Source: DATLCF01 sp035526505
GTDB lineage: Bacteria; Patescibacteriota; Saccharimonadia; Saccharimonadales; UBA4665
Direction of reading: 5' to 3'
Assembly: GCA_035526505.1 (NCBI GenBank)
Contig: DATLCF010000001.1
Location: 62,001 to 126,000, forward strand
DNA length: 64,000 nt
Shown: in pieces, positions 50,842 through 59,629 of the stretch
Position numbering within the stretch: position 1 is the first letter of the stretch
How the letters are laid out: the number at the start of each line of letters is the position of its first letter
Notes under the pieces: generated by a model
What the model was told of the DNA's origin: nothing
What the model saw: the letters and a program-made list of their open reading frames with translations, nothing else
The model's database searches: none
Translations under genes and position numbers: made by a program

Positions 50842-50866
50842 ATGAGAGGGGTAAAGCCCCTCTCAT
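50842..50866 (-). repeat. Hairpin downstream of groEL
   Basis: ATGAGAGGGG-TAAAG-CCCCTCTCAT, a perfect 10-bp stem about 20 bases after the groEL stop codon. No U-run follows, so it is probably an mRNA 3'-stabilising or processing hairpin, with the terminator at 50771 acting behind it. A smaller stem GTCCG/CGGAC is adjacent. Confidence 0.6.
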
Positions 50867-50885
50867 AAGCAAGCGAAGCGCGGCG

Positions 50886-52535
50886 CTACATCATTCCCAT
50901 GCCGCCCATGTCGGGGGCGCTTGGGGCGGGTGCAGCTTTTTCGGGTACTTCCACTACCAGCGCACCCATGGTCATGCTGGTGCCGGCAATGGATACCGAG
51001 TTTTGCAGGGCCTCTTTGGTTACACGGGCGGGGTCTACCACGCCTACGGCCTTAAGGTCTACCACCTTACTGGGGTCGTTAACGTTAACACCGTGCCCTG
51101 GCTTGGCGCCTCGAATTTGCGGCAGCCATTCGTCCGGATTTAGGCCGGCATTGGCTAGCAAAATGCGGAACGGCTGTTCCAGCGCTTTTTTGAGCACCAT
51201 CTTGCCGGCAGCCACGGCAGCATCGTCGTCGTTGCTGGTAGTAATAGTGGCGCTCAGGTTAATGAGCGTTACCCCACCGCCAGGCACAATACCTTCGGCT
51301 AGTGCAGCTTTTACAGCCGCTACGGCGTCGTCCACGCGGAATTTCTTTTCTTCGATTTCGGTTTCAGTGGCACCGCCAACTTTAATAACGGCAACTTTGC
51401 CACTTAGGGCTGCACGGCGCTTTTCCAGCTGTTCGCGGTCGTATTCGCTGCTGGCTGCCCCAACTTGGGCGTTAATTTGCTTAATGCGGGCATTTACGTC
51501 GGCAGCAGACCCGGCACCTTCGATAATGGTGGTCTCGTCTTTGCTCACGATAACCTTGCGGGCAGAACCAAACATGTCCAGCTCGGCATTTTCAAACGTA
51601 ATGCCGCGGTCCTCGCTAATTACTGTTGCGCCGGTTAGGATAGCAATGTCTTCCAGGATTTCGGTGCGACGGTCGCCGAAGGCAGGTGCCTTGACGGCTA
51701 CAGTATTGAATACACCTTTCAGGCGGTTTAATACCAGGGTGGCCAGGGCTTCGCCCTCGACATCTTCGGCAATAAGCACCAGGTCTTTTTTGCCGCTTTG
51801 GGCAAGTTTTTCTAGTACGGGCAGGAATTCCTGAATGGAGCTGATTTTTTTATCAGTAATTACAATGGCGGGCTTGTCGTATACGGCCTCCATGCGGGCG
51901 GTGTCGGTTACCATATAAGTGCTGACAAAACCGCGGTCGAATGTAAAGCCCTCTACCACTTCGCTTTCCATTTCCAGGCCCTGGCCTTCTTCGACCGTGA
52001 CCACACCATCGCGGCCCACTTTGTCCATGACTTCGGCAATCAGGTTGCCAATCTCGCTGTCACCGGCCGAAATAGTGGCTACTTCGGCAATGCGCTTTTT
52101 GTTAGCCGCAATGTCTTCGCGCATGCCGTCTAATTTAGCCAGCACATCGTGGGCGGCAGCTTCCAGCCCGCGGCGCAGCAGCATGGGGTTGTGGCCGGCA
52201 GCAATCAGCTTGTTGGCTTCGTTAAGGATGTGGTAGGTCAGTACAGTTACGGTGGTGGTACCATCGCCGGCTACGTCGTTCATCTTGCCAGCAGCCTGTT
52301 TGATCAGCTCGGCACCAACCTTGTAACCCAAGGTTTCGTCGTCTACATCACCCAGGTCTACACCCTTGGCTACTGTTACACCATCGTGCGTAACCGTTGG
52401 GCTGCCAAAACTTTTGCTAATAACCACGTTGCGGCCCTTTGGCCCCATGGTGGTTTTAACTGCGTCGTACAAAATTTGTGCACCGGCCAGCACGCGGCGG
52501 CGGGCATCGTCATCGTAAAATACTTTTTTTGCCAT
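50886..52535 (-). CDS. groL: 60-kDa chaperonin GroEL
   Basis: The ATP-driven folding chamber. 549 residues from [41 protein letters not shown] and EGIVPGGG are conserved ATP-binding segments, and the C-terminus has the GGMGMM tail. GGAAGGAAC precedes the ATG at 52535. A longer frame to 52577 runs through an extragenic palindrome and is rejected. It is cotranscribed with groES. Confidence 0.98.
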   Translation of the reverse strand: MAKKVFYDDDARRRVLAGAQILYDAVKTTMGPKGRNVVISKSFGSPTVTHDGVTVAKGVDLGDVDDETLGYKVGAELIKQAAGKMNDVAGDGTTTVTVLTYHILNEANKLIAAGHNPMLLRRGLEAAAHDVLAKLDGMREDIAANKKRIAEVATISAGDSEIGNLIAEVMDKVGRDGVVTVEEGQGLEMESEVVEGFTFDRGFVSTYMVTDTARMEAVYDKPAIVITDKKISSIQEFLPVLEKLAQSGKKDLVLIAEDVEGEALATLVLNRLKGVFNTVAVKAPAFGDRRTEILEDIAILTGATVISEDRGITFENAELDMFGSARKVIVSKDETTIIEGAGSAADVNARIKQINAQVGAASSEYDREQLEKRRAALSGKVAVIKVGGATETEIEEKKFRVDDAVAAVKAALAEGIVPGGGVTLINLSATITTSNDDDAAVAAGKMVLKKALEQPFRILLANAGLNPDEWLPQIRGAKPGHGVNVNDPSKVVDLKAVGVVDPARVTKEALQNSVSIAGTSMTMGALVVEVPEKAAPAPSAPDMGGMGMM

Positions 52536-52556
52536 AGGGTTGTTCCTTCCTTCACT

Positions 52557-52577
52557 ATGCCGAAACAAGTTCGGCAT
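52557..52577. repeat. Extragenic palindrome between groES and groEL
   Basis: ATGCCGAA-ACAAG-TTCGGCAT then GAC, a perfect 8-bp stem of the CAAG-loop family (see 11233 and 19422). It lies in the 60-base groES-groEL spacer, so it folds in the bicistronic mRNA. Confidence 0.6.
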
Positions 52578-52595
52578 GACGGCCGCTAGGGGCCG

Positions 52596-52862
52596 TTATT
52601 TAACAGTTGCTAGAATATCTTCTTCTTTAACTAACAGGTATTCGTCACCGTCTACCTTAACTTCGGTGGGGCCATAGCTTTTGTAAATAACGCGGTCGCC
52701 TACCTTAACTTCTTTTACATTTTTGCCCACTGCCGCTACCTTGGCCACTTTGGGCTTTTCGGCAGCATTGCCGGGCAGGTACAGGCCGCTGGCAGTTTTA
52801 CTAGGCGCGTCCTCGGCCGTAGCTACTACATAGTCGGCAAGCGGGTGCACTTTAATGCTCAT
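52596..52862 (-). CDS. groS: 10-kDa chaperonin GroES
   Basis: 88 residues, the lid of the GroEL chamber. IKVHPLADYVVATAEDAPSK, GLYLPGNAAEKPK (mobile loop region) and VGDRVIYKSYGPTEVKVDGD are typical. GAGGAG precedes the ATG. First gene of the CIRCE-controlled groES-groEL operon. Confidence 0.97.
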   Translation of the reverse strand: MSIKVHPLADYVVATAEDAPSKTASGLYLPGNAAEKPKVAKVAAVGKNVKEVKVGDRVIYKSYGPTEVKVDGDEYLLVKEEDILATVK

Positions 52863-52902
52863 AGGGGTTACTCCTCGTTTAAACTCTTTGAAAAGTAGAG
52901 AG

Positions 52903-52929
52903 TTAGCACTTTAGGTATGTGAGTGCCAA
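52903..52929 (-). promoter_or_regulatory. CIRCE element (HrcA operator)
   Basis: TTAGCACTT-N9-GAGTGCCAA matches the CIRCE consensus TTAGCACTC-N9-GAGTGCTAA at 16 of 18 positions, with the correct 9-base spacer. It lies between the promoter and groES, so HrcA repression of groESL is expected. hrcA itself is not in the window. Confidence 0.9.
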
Positions 52930-52942
52930 CCCATCAGCACTC

Positions 52943-52972
52943 ACTATACCCAAGCGCCAATTCCCCTGTCAA
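52943..52972 (-). promoter_or_regulatory. Promoter of groES-groEL
   Basis: TTGACA (52972-52967), a spacer of 18, and TATAGT (52948-52943), placing the start just upstream of the CIRCE element. Confidence 0.75.
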
Positions 52973-53017
52973 GTTGCTTTGTAAACCTTGAACTTCCGCT
53001 CTATTGCGGGTTGAGCC

Positions 53018-53785
53018 TCAGACAGCCTGCGGTAAATGGGCCCGTATGATAGGATCGTGTGCCGCGATATCATATACGACCGCCATTTGTGAGCCTAGCC
53101 TGTCTGTCCATTCCCCGCTTCCAAAATCTATACAATATAAATTCATACTCTCAGGGTCGACCAGAAGGTTCGGAGAAGACTTGTAGCCCGCAACCATATA
53201 GTTGTAATTATATTGTTTTGGATCCTCTTCAACGTGATCTTGAATGTATCTAGAAAAAGCCCCAAGATCAAGTGATGCGTCTACTTCGAATGTATCGCCT
53301 TGGCCCTCTACAATAGTGCGAGCCCGATTAAGTGTACGATGCATATTCCGTAAACGTAGCGCCAAACCATACATTTGACTGCGCAGGGCATCAGAATTGC
53401 GCTGGTCAGGTGTTAAGTCGCTAAGCATGAACTGGGGTACTCGCTGTTGTACGGAGTAGGGCTTAATGACCGTCTCACCATCTGGATTACGCTGCGAGCC
53501 TACAAAAAATGCCGTCTGTGGCACATACTCGCCCAGAAAAGTACGGAGCAAATGATATTTTTCTTTTTTAAAGCGAAGATCGTTATGGGCAGATTCGACG
53601 TCATAATAACGTGACTCGGGATTGGCTCTATTACCCGCCTTAACCACCAGGGGTCCGATAGCTTCAGCAGTTTCTGCCTGTCCCAGTGTATAAACGCGAT
53701 TGTCTTTACCGGCTCCGATTTTGCGATCTAGGGGATAATGGAGAGGCAAACCAGTTGGCACACGACCGCTTTTATGCATAATCAT
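53018..53785 (-). CDS. Kinase-fold-like protein, 255 aa
   Basis: Tentative. IGAGKDNRVYTLGQ resembles a glycine-rich nucleotide loop, PLVVKAGN could hold the conserved Lys, and SPNLLVDPESMNLYCIDFGS looks like the catalytic Asn and metal-binding DFG of protein-kinase-like or APH-like folds. The middle is helical. Substrate unknown. If correct it is the third such protein in the window. No Shine-Dalgarno sequence is seen. Confidence 0.65.
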   Translation of the reverse strand: MIMHKSGRVPTGLPLHYPLDRKIGAGKDNRVYTLGQAETAEAIGPLVVKAGNRANPESRYYDVESAHNDLRFKKEKYHLLRTFLGEYVPQTAFFVGSQRNPDGETVIKPYSVQQRVPQFMLSDLTPDQRNSDALRSQMYGLALRLRNMHRTLNRARTIVEGQGDTFEVDASLDLGAFSRYIQDHVEEDPKQYNYNYMVAGYKSSPNLLVDPESMNLYCIDFGSGEWTDRLGSQMAVVYDIAAHDPIIRAHLPQAV

Positions 53786-53843
53786 ACTCTAACATTTTTT
53801 CATAGATTGGTCAATATTACTCACCTCTGTTAAGATACATATT

Positions 53844-54785
53844 GTGAAAACATACAAAACTTCTGCGATATTAGTAGGCGTACCGCTTGATTTAGGCGCG
53901 GAGAACCTGGGCGTCAGCATGGGGGTCGACACATTTCGCTACCACCGCATAATCTCTAAACTGGAAGGCGCCGGATTGTCTGTAACAGATAAAGGGAATG
54001 TACTGGTCAAAGACCGTAAGGATGTACCTGTTAACAACCCACGTTTGCGCCATCTGGACGAAATTGTACGGGTCAGCAAAGAAACCGCCCGCATGGTTGA
54101 AAAAGCAGTAGCCAGCGGCAATAAAACTATTGTATTGGGTGGCGACCATTCTATTTGCTTAGGCGCTGTAGCAGGCGCCTCTGTTGCCCTGCAGGGCAAG
54201 CTGGGGTTGATATATTTTGATGCGCATGGCGATATGAATACACACGAAACCACAATGACCGGCAACATTCATGGCATGCATTTGGCCTCACTGCTGGGTT
54301 TTGGTGCGCCGCAATTGACGCAGGTGCATGGCAAACAGGTCAAAATTCAAAAAGAAAACTTACTACACATTGGCGGCAGCGATTTTGACCAAGCCGAGTT
54401 AGATTTGATAGCGCGCGAAGAACTACAGACATTTACTTTGTTTGATCTGTTATCGCACAACCTGGCTCCCCTATTCCCCATGATCGACGACCTGGCCAAA
54501 CGCGTGGACAACATTTGGATTAGCCTGGACCTGGACGCCATCGACGCCCTGTACGCGCCCGGCGCCGGTATGCCGAACAAAAAGGGTCTGACCTACCGCG
54601 AAATTGCCACCATTGCCCAATATATTGGCCAAAAATGTAATGTAGTGGGCATAGACGTCGTAGAATATAACCCGCTACAAGACGAGCAAGGCAAAACTGC
54701 CGAACTGGCCATAGAACTCATCGCCACATTCTTTGGCGCATCCTACAGCTGGTACGCCAGCTACCTGGAAAAGAATAAGTTATAA
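53844..54785 (+). CDS. Arginase-family ureohydrolase
   Basis: 313 residues. Mn-binding motifs are complete: GGDHSICLGA, FDAHGDMNT with TGNIHGMHLA, and ISLDLDAIDALYAPGAG. The NxHGM and early gap pattern favour arginase (arginine to ornithine and urea) over agmatinase, but substrate specificity is inferred. GTG start; TAAGAT (53831-53836) ends seven bases before it, with TTGGTC 18 bases further up, so the mRNA is probably leaderless. argS is the only other arginine-linked gene in the window. Confidence 0.88.
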   Translation: MKTYKTSAILVGVPLDLGAENLGVSMGVDTFRYHRIISKLEGAGLSVTDKGNVLVKDRKDVPVNNPRLRHLDEIVRVSKETARMVEKAVASGNKTIVLGGDHSICLGAVAGASVALQGKLGLIYFDAHGDMNTHETTMTGNIHGMHLASLLGFGAPQLTQVHGKQVKIQKENLLHIGGSDFDQAELDLIAREELQTFTLFDLLSHNLAPLFPMIDDLAKRVDNIWISLDLDAIDALYAPGAGMPNKKGLTYREIATIAQYIGQKCNVVGIDVVEYNPLQDEQGKTAELAIELIATFFGASYSWYASYLEKNKL

Positions 54786-54831
54786 ACACAAGAAAATTCT
54801 TCTCACTGTCAGTTTACTCAAAAATTGGCAT

Positions 54832-54854
54832 AAGTTTAACTTGAAGTTAAACTT
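54832..54854. promoter_or_regulatory. Operator palindrome of the toxin-antitoxin pair
   Basis: AAGTTTAACTT-G-AAGTTAAACTT, perfect 11-bp arms around a single G, ending five bases before the antitoxin ATG. Phd/YefM-type antitoxins bind such sites to autoregulate. Confidence 0.75.
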
Positions 54855-54859
54855 TAAGT

Positions 54860-55149
54860 ATGCAAACCATTACCGCTAAAGAATTACGCACCAATTTGGA
54901 CAAGGTCGTTGCCCGGATACGAGCCGGCGAACGCATACGGGTTACTTACCGGTCTAAGCCAGCCTTCACGCTGGAACCAGAGCCTACCGATACTAACGAG
55001 CCGGAACCTGGCAGCCCCGAAGCTATTAAGCGCTTTGTCGCCTCGACCGAAGACCTGCGTAAACAAATCAAAAAACACCGTTTGGCCCCAACAAGTCTAT
55101 CAAAGAGCTCTACCACGAAATGCTCGACAATGACTCCAAATATAAGTAG
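54860..55149 (+). pseudogene. Phd/YefM-type antitoxin, frameshifted
   Basis: The N-terminus MQTITAKELRTNLDKVVARI and strand RIRVTYRSKPAFTLEP are the Phd/YefM DNA-binding domain. After an A6 run (about 55069-55074) the original frame runs on without sense, while the -1 frame gives a proper toxin-binding end (FGPNKSIKELYHEMLDNDSK) stopping at 55149. One base is therefore missing in the homopolymer, by mutation or by assembly error; the uncorrected frame ends at 55195. The operator upstream is intact. Confidence 0.75.
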
Positions 55150-55160
55150 CCATACCTTCG

Positions 55161-55524
55161 ATGAGCAATTTTGCAGACGCCAACATTCTGCTTGAAATAT
55201 TACTGCCGGACAGATTAAAAGCTGCGGCTGCCAAGCAAGCACTGCTAGAGAGCACGAGGCTCAAAATCTCACCGCTGAGTGCTCACCTGTACGTACATTT
55301 TGGCAAAAAAGGCGATTTGCCAGTCGCCCAATATTAGTCGATACGAGTGCACAAACATGGGAACAGCCGAAGTAGCATGGGCAATTAAGTACCGGCAGAA
55401 CGACGATTTTGAAGATGCGCTGCAAGTTGCGTGCGCGGTATTAGAAGGATGTAAGGAATTTATAACGCTTGATGCGCGGCTAGCCAACAGCTACGGCCGG
55501 TTTATCGAGATGCGCGTGCTTTGA
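55161..55524 (+). pseudogene. PIN-domain toxin, broken by frameshifts
   Basis: The opening MSNFADANILLEILLPDRLK carries the first acidic residue of the PIN nuclease active site but stops at 55337. A second frame contributes VDTSAQTWEQ, and a third supplies the C-terminal half with DFEDALQVACAVLEGC and FITLDARLA, whose acidic residues complete the site. Two frame changes at about 55310-55335 and 55370 separate them. PIN toxins cut RNA. The reading frames together span one normal-length toxin, so this looks like recent decay. It overlaps the 3' end of murE. Confidence 0.7.
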
Positions 55525-56857
55525 GTGCTTTGCGGGCGGCGGCTAGCTCGTCCCAGGGGAATTCGACCACACGGTCGGGATTGTGATCGTCTTGCTGCAA
55601 GTGGCGCAACTCGGCAGCGCGCGGGCCGTTGCGTAATATGTCTTTTTCGTGGCCTTTGCCCAGCAGCAGTACAGTGTCGCCTGTGCGAGCACTGTTAATG
55701 GCAAACTGAATAGCCTGGGCGCGGTCGTGTACTAAAAACAGGTTTTTGCCGCGTTGCTTGCCAGCCGCTTCTGCTCCGGCAGCTATCTCGTCCATGATTG
55801 CCTGGCCGTCCATATCACGATCGTCTTCTTCGGTCACGACCACTTCGTCGGCGTACTGGCCAGCTAGCTTGCCCTGCACTGTCCGTTTGGCTTCGTCGCG
55901 GCGGCCGGCCGAGCCAAACATAACAATGAGCTTGCCCTTTACCACTGGCCGCAGATCTTTGAACAATTTTTCAAAGCTGTCCGGGGTGTGGGCATAGTCG
56001 ACAATCACGCTAAAGTCCTGGCCTTGGTCTATGCGCGTCATGCGGCCTTCTACGCCCTCCAGGACGGCTATCCCCTGCTCTATTTGCTCTTTGCTTAGGC
56101 CCAATGCGTTGCCCACACCTACGGCGGCTAGCGAGTTATATACATTAAAGCTGCCCGGCAGCTGGCAGCGAATATGGTAGGTCATACCGTCTAACCTGGC
56201 TTCGTAACGCACGCCATCGGGCGACAGCTGCACCTTGCTGGCGCGCAGACTACCCTTGTGGATACCGTATAGCACAGGGTGTGCAATAGCTTTTGCAAAA
56301 ATAGCCGCACTGGGATCGTCGGCATTAATAATACCGGTGCGCAAACCTTTGCGGTTGCGGTTGGTTTGGGTGAACATCATTTTTTTTGCATCCCGGTAGC
56401 GTTCGAATGTGCCATGGTAGTCCAGATGTTCGTGGGTAAGGTTGGTCAGTACTGCAACTTCGTACGGAATACCCCACACCCGGTGCTGCGCCAGTGCATG
56501 ACTGGTGGTTTCCAATACTAGCCATTCTACCCCCTGGGCTTTTAGCTCTTTGATGCGCCTCAGCAACACGCCCGCACCTGGGGTGGTGGTATGTTCTACC
56601 TGCTGCTTAATATCCAGGCCGACACCATACGCCACAGTAGTCATTAATCCTACCTTGTACCCTGCCTCGTGCAACATACGGTGAATAATAAAACAGGTGC
56701 TGGTCTTGCCGTTCGTACCGGTAACCCCAATAACTTTCAGCCCGCGGGCTGGAAAGCCATGTTTGGCATTAAAGGCTATGGCCTCGCCCAGGTGACCATA
56801 AGGCTCAATCCGCTTAAATAACTGTTTGGGAACAACTTTTTTAACCAGGGTGCGCAT
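55502..56857 (-). CDS. murE: Mur ligase, MurE-type
   Basis: Adds the third amino acid to UDP-MurNAc-dipeptide in peptidoglycan synthesis. 451 residues: ATP loop GVTGTNGKTSTCF, the TTTPGAGVLL substrate loop, NLTHEHLDYHGTFERYRDAK with the carbamylated Lys region, and GRMTRIDQGQ with VDYAHTPDSF. The position that reads DNPR in meso-DAP enzymes is EEDDRDMDG here, so a residue other than DAP may be used. The domain before the P-loop is short. TATACT ends seven bases before the ATG. Confidence 0.92.
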   Translation of the reverse strand: MRTLVKKVVPKQLFKRIEPYGHLGEAIAFNAKHGFPARGLKVIGVTGTNGKTSTCFIIHRMLHEAGYKVGLMTTVAYGVGLDIKQQVEHTTTPGAGVLLRRIKELKAQGVEWLVLETTSHALAQHRVWGIPYEVAVLTNLTHEHLDYHGTFERYRDAKKMMFTQTNRNRKGLRTGIINADDPSAAIFAKAIAHPVLYGIHKGSLRASKVQLSPDGVRYEARLDGMTYHIRCQLPGSFNVYNSLAAVGVGNALGLSKEQIEQGIAVLEGVEGRMTRIDQGQDFSVIVDYAHTPDSFEKLFKDLRPVVKGKLIVMFGSAGRRDEAKRTVQGKLAGQYADEVVVTEEDDRDMDGQAIMDEIAAGAEAAGKQRGKNLFLVHDRAQAIQFAINSARTGDTVLLLGKGHEKDILRNGPRAAELRHLQQDDHNPDRVVEFPWDELAAARKALKARASR

Positions 56858-56864
56858 GCCACAA

Positions 56865-56870
56865 AGTATA
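56865..56870 (-). promoter_or_regulatory. -10 box of murE, leaderless type
   Basis: TATACT with seven bases to the ATG at 56857. Confidence 0.5.
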
Positions 56871-56900
56871 CGAGGTTTGGCGGTTGGGCGCCAGACACCA

Positions 56901-56931
56901 AAAGACCCCCGCGTTTACTGCGGGGGTCTTT
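56901..56931. terminator. Terminator between the DUF5663 gene and murE
   Basis: AAAGACCCCCGC-GTTTACT-GCGGGGGTCTTT, a perfect 12-bp stem with a T-run, directly downstream of the 108-aa gene on the minus strand. Confidence 0.9.
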
Positions 56932-56945
56932 ATTGCGACAACTAC

Positions 56946-57272
56946 CTATTGCAAATTTTTGCTGGCTTCGACCACAGTGTCGGCGTGCTGTTTCAGCTCG
57001 CCCACCAAGGCTGTCAGCTCTTCGTTGTACATGGCTTCTTGGTTGGGGAAGCGGGCAGCTATCCAGGCCTTGGCCTGGTCGTCGCCTTTTTCTGAAGCGT
57101 GGGCAAAGGCTTTAAGTTCGTCATTGCTCAGCTCTTGCTGGATACGCACCCCCACACGCTTGTCTAATTGGGCGTGCAGACGCTCGGTAACCATAGCTTT
57201 GGTTTCGGGTGTTGCGTTTTCGAGCCCCAGCTGACGCAAGGCTGCCTCTTCGTCGAATGTAAAATTGAACAT
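56946..57272 (-). CDS. DUF5663-like small helical protein, 108 aa
   Basis: All-helical and acidic: EEAALRQLGLENATPETKAM, then VGVRIQQELSNDELKAFAHA and WIAARFPNQEAMYNEEL. This pattern (LGLxxLxxE, RVGxRIxxxLSxxxLxxF, then a PNY/PNQ turn) recurs in a CPR-typical family known as DUF5663. Function unknown. AAAGGAAAAC precedes the ATG. A single-gene transcript ends at the terminator at 56901. Confidence 0.75.
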   Translation of the reverse strand: MFNFTFDEEAALRQLGLENATPETKAMVTERLHAQLDKRVGVRIQQELSNDELKAFAHASEKGDDQAKAWIAARFPNQEAMYNEELTALVGELKQHADTVVEASKNLQ

Positions 57273-57326
57273 GTTTGTTTTCCTTTCGCTTAAGCTATGC
57301 AGGCTCTGTTTTTAGTGTACCACCCT

Positions 57327-59408
57327 TTAGGCGGCTAGCTCGTACTTGTCCTTGGTCTGTTCGGCCAGGATACGTACTACGTCTTCAACACTCCCCCGGA
57401 CCCAAGCAGTACCGTTGGGGCCACGGTCACTGTGTATCATGTACTTCACGTGTTCTGGGTCGGATGTGTCCAGTTTGATATCGCCATCCTTTACCGCTTC
57501 GGCCAAGGCGTCTTTGAAGGCTTCGAGGTTGTTGGCAAACTTACCAGGCGCGTCAATGAAGACGTCGCGGGGGGTTTGGCCGATTTCGGCAGCCTTGGGG
57601 TCTACGTGCAGCTCAATGGGCTTGCTGGCTGTGGGAGCCGCTTCGGTAGTGTCGGCGTTAGTGCCAGGGTGATTACCCTGGTATTCTTCGTGCAAACGGG
57701 CAATGGCGGCTTTGGATTCGGCGCTCAGATGTAAGTGGCGGAAGCCAATAGTGGGCTTAGCGCCATCGATACCGGCATTAGCGTTGTAACCGTCGCCATT
57801 TTTGAACATAACTTTACGCAATTCTGGGTGGTGGCGCAGGAAGTTTATTTCCTTCTGGTCTGTAATACCAATCTTGGGGAAGAATTGGTTGGGACCATCG
57901 CCGCGGCCAACCGGTTCCCAGGTAAGCTTGGCCGCTTTTTCTGGGGTAGTTGTGACGGCCTTGTCCTTGGCGGCGGCTTTTTTATCAGCGGCGTCCGCAT
58001 GCTTAGAGTTTTGCTCGTGAGCTTTGGTAGTGGCGTGATGCTGCGGTGTGCGGGTAGCGGCATGCGTGGCATCGTCGCTGGTGCCTACACCGGATTCGGG
58101 TGCAGGAGAAGTATTAGTCGAAGCATGAGGTGTCTCGATAGCGCTTGGGGTGCTGCTGGAAGTGGGGGTGTGGGTGGGGGTGTTTTCAATAGTGGATGAA
58201 TTACCAGTGCCAAGAGTTGAACTGGTACCAAGGCTGGGTGCCTCGCTGGCAGCAGGCGTAGGAGTTGCGCTAGGGCTAACGCCCGCAACTTCGTGTGCAT
58301 TGTGCACACCGCCACCACTACCAAGTACACCGGCATGGGCTACCTCGCTAGTAGCTGTGCCTGCAAAGGCGCGGGAAGCACCACCAAACTTATCTGCAAT
58401 AACATCGTGCAGCTGCGAAGCCCCAAAAACACCAAACCCAGTAGCTACGGCGGCCACACCGGCCCGCACGCGGTTGCGGCGAGTGGTACGGTTAGCAGCG
58501 GTATTAAAGCCCGCTACCAAATCCTGCGTATTGAAACCTTGGGAATGGTTGCGCCCACGGGCTTGCTTAATAATTGCTTCGTTTTCAGCCTGAGCCTTCA
58601 GGGTCGTTTCACCCTTCTGTTGCAGCTTGGCAGAAGCAGCAGCCTTGGATACCCGGGCAGCACCGGCAGCACCGGCAGCCGCAGCAGTACCTGCAACAGT
58701 ACCGGCCATACCTACAACGGCTAGGGTTGCAGCAGCACCGACACCGGCAGCAACGCCCACTTTCTTTAGGCGCCCTTTCCAACCCTGTTCAGACCACTCG
58801 GCCCACTTACGGCTTACGGCATTCAATTTTGCCTTAACACCAGTAACTGCGCTGCCATCGGCATTGCGGGCACCAGCCCGTACCAGGCGGTGATGTTCAA
58901 CTCTTTCGGCCAGCTCTTGTGCTTCACCCTTAACTGCAACATCACTTTCGACAGTTGTACCGTCTGGATCAGTTGTTGTTTCTTTCGTAACAGTACCCAG
59001 CATACCCAGCACGCTCAATTCGCGAACGGTCTGGTCGTCTTCTTCAGGTGTACCACCCAAGCCTTGGCGTATTTCTGCGGCTGCAACAGCGCCACGGGCG
59101 TCAACGGCCATGCGGTAGTTTTGGCCGGCTTGTTCAACCTGCTCTTTTTTACCCCTGCGGAACGTAAAGGTGCTGCCGCTCCGGGCTGCTAACGCTTGCG
59201 CGTATTCATCGCGGGCCGCTTTAAGGTTTTCAGTCAATGCCTCAGCAGTCGCCTCTATATCATTGCCATTTGCCTCGTAGGCTCCAGTAAGGTGAGCTTC
59301 CAGCTGCCCGGCATAAGCTTCCGCGGTCTTTTGGGCTGCAGCCTCCCCTGCTGAAGGGGGAATAATTCGCTCTACTGGAGGTGCGGGGGCTATTGCTGGG
59401 CTTGTCAT
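57327..59408 (-). CDS. Large membrane-associated hypothetical protein, 693 aa
   Basis: An N-terminal charged helical region (about 1-200) leads to a Gly/Ala-rich hydrophobic stretch (VGVAAGVGAAATLAVVGMAG onward), a second hydrophobic segment (AGVAAVATGFGVFGASQLHD), a Ser/Thr/Pro-rich linker of about 130 residues, and a C-terminal globular region with FFPKIGITDQKEINFLRHHP and a charged end. The arrangement suggests a cytosolic domain, a membrane anchor, a stalk and a surface domain. Not assigned. AAAGGAG lies 17 bases before the ATG. Confidence 0.72.
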   Translation of the reverse strand: MTSPAIAPAPPVERIIPPSAGEAAAQKTAEAYAGQLEAHLTGAYEANGNDIEATAEALTENLKAARDEYAQALAARSGSTFTFRRGKKEQVEQAGQNYRMAVDARGAVAAAEIRQGLGGTPEEDDQTVRELSVLGMLGTVTKETTTDPDGTTVESDVAVKGEAQELAERVEHHRLVRAGARNADGSAVTGVKAKLNAVSRKWAEWSEQGWKGRLKKVGVAAGVGAAATLAVVGMAGTVAGTAAAAGAAGAARVSKAAASAKLQQKGETTLKAQAENEAIIKQARGRNHSQGFNTQDLVAGFNTAANRTTRRNRVRAGVAAVATGFGVFGASQLHDVIADKFGGASRAFAGTATSEVAHAGVLGSGGGVHNAHEVAGVSPSATPTPAASEAPSLGTSSTLGTGNSSTIENTPTHTPTSSSTPSAIETPHASTNTSPAPESGVGTSDDATHAATRTPQHHATTKAHEQNSKHADAADKKAAAKDKAVTTTPEKAAKLTWEPVGRGDGPNQFFPKIGITDQKEINFLRHHPELRKVMFKNGDGYNANAGIDGAKPTIGFRHLHLSAESKAAIARLHEEYQGNHPGTNADTTEAAPTASKPIELHVDPKAAEIGQTPRDVFIDAPGKFANNLEAFKDALAEAVKDGDIKLDTSDPEHVKYMIHSDRGPNGTAWVRGSVEDVVRILAEQTKDKYELAA

Positions 59409-59582
59409 GGTGAAGTTTCTCCTTTTGTTTGTTATGGATAGATCTTTGGCAGGGATCTTGGTTAGAGCTAGTTGTTACTTATTACCTGTGCAGTAAATCA
59501 TATTTAGCCATTTTTGTCAACAATTACTTAGCCGCTCTTTTGGTTTAACAAACGCTTATGCTACATCATTTTTTATATAGAA

Positions 59583-59604
59583 AACCCACGCAATTACGGG
59601 GGTT
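59583..59604 (-). terminator. Probable terminator of the 141-aa gene
   Basis: AACCCACG-CAATTA-CGGGGGTT forms an 8-bp stem with one mismatch, followed on the minus strand by TTTTCTATAT. The rest of the 59409-59629 gap holds a weak promoter (TTGACA-17-TTTACT) for the gene at 57327 and no further ORF. Confidence 0.55.
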
Positions 59605-59629
59605 AGACACAGGTCCTGCTGTTTTTTGG

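Noticed and set aside
55060..55080. Programmed -1 frameshifting at the A6 run of the antitoxin
   Set aside because: The run is not in the canonical X-XXY-YYZ phase, no downstream stem or pseudoknot was seen, and the toxin shows further unrelated frame changes, so mutation or assembly error is simpler.
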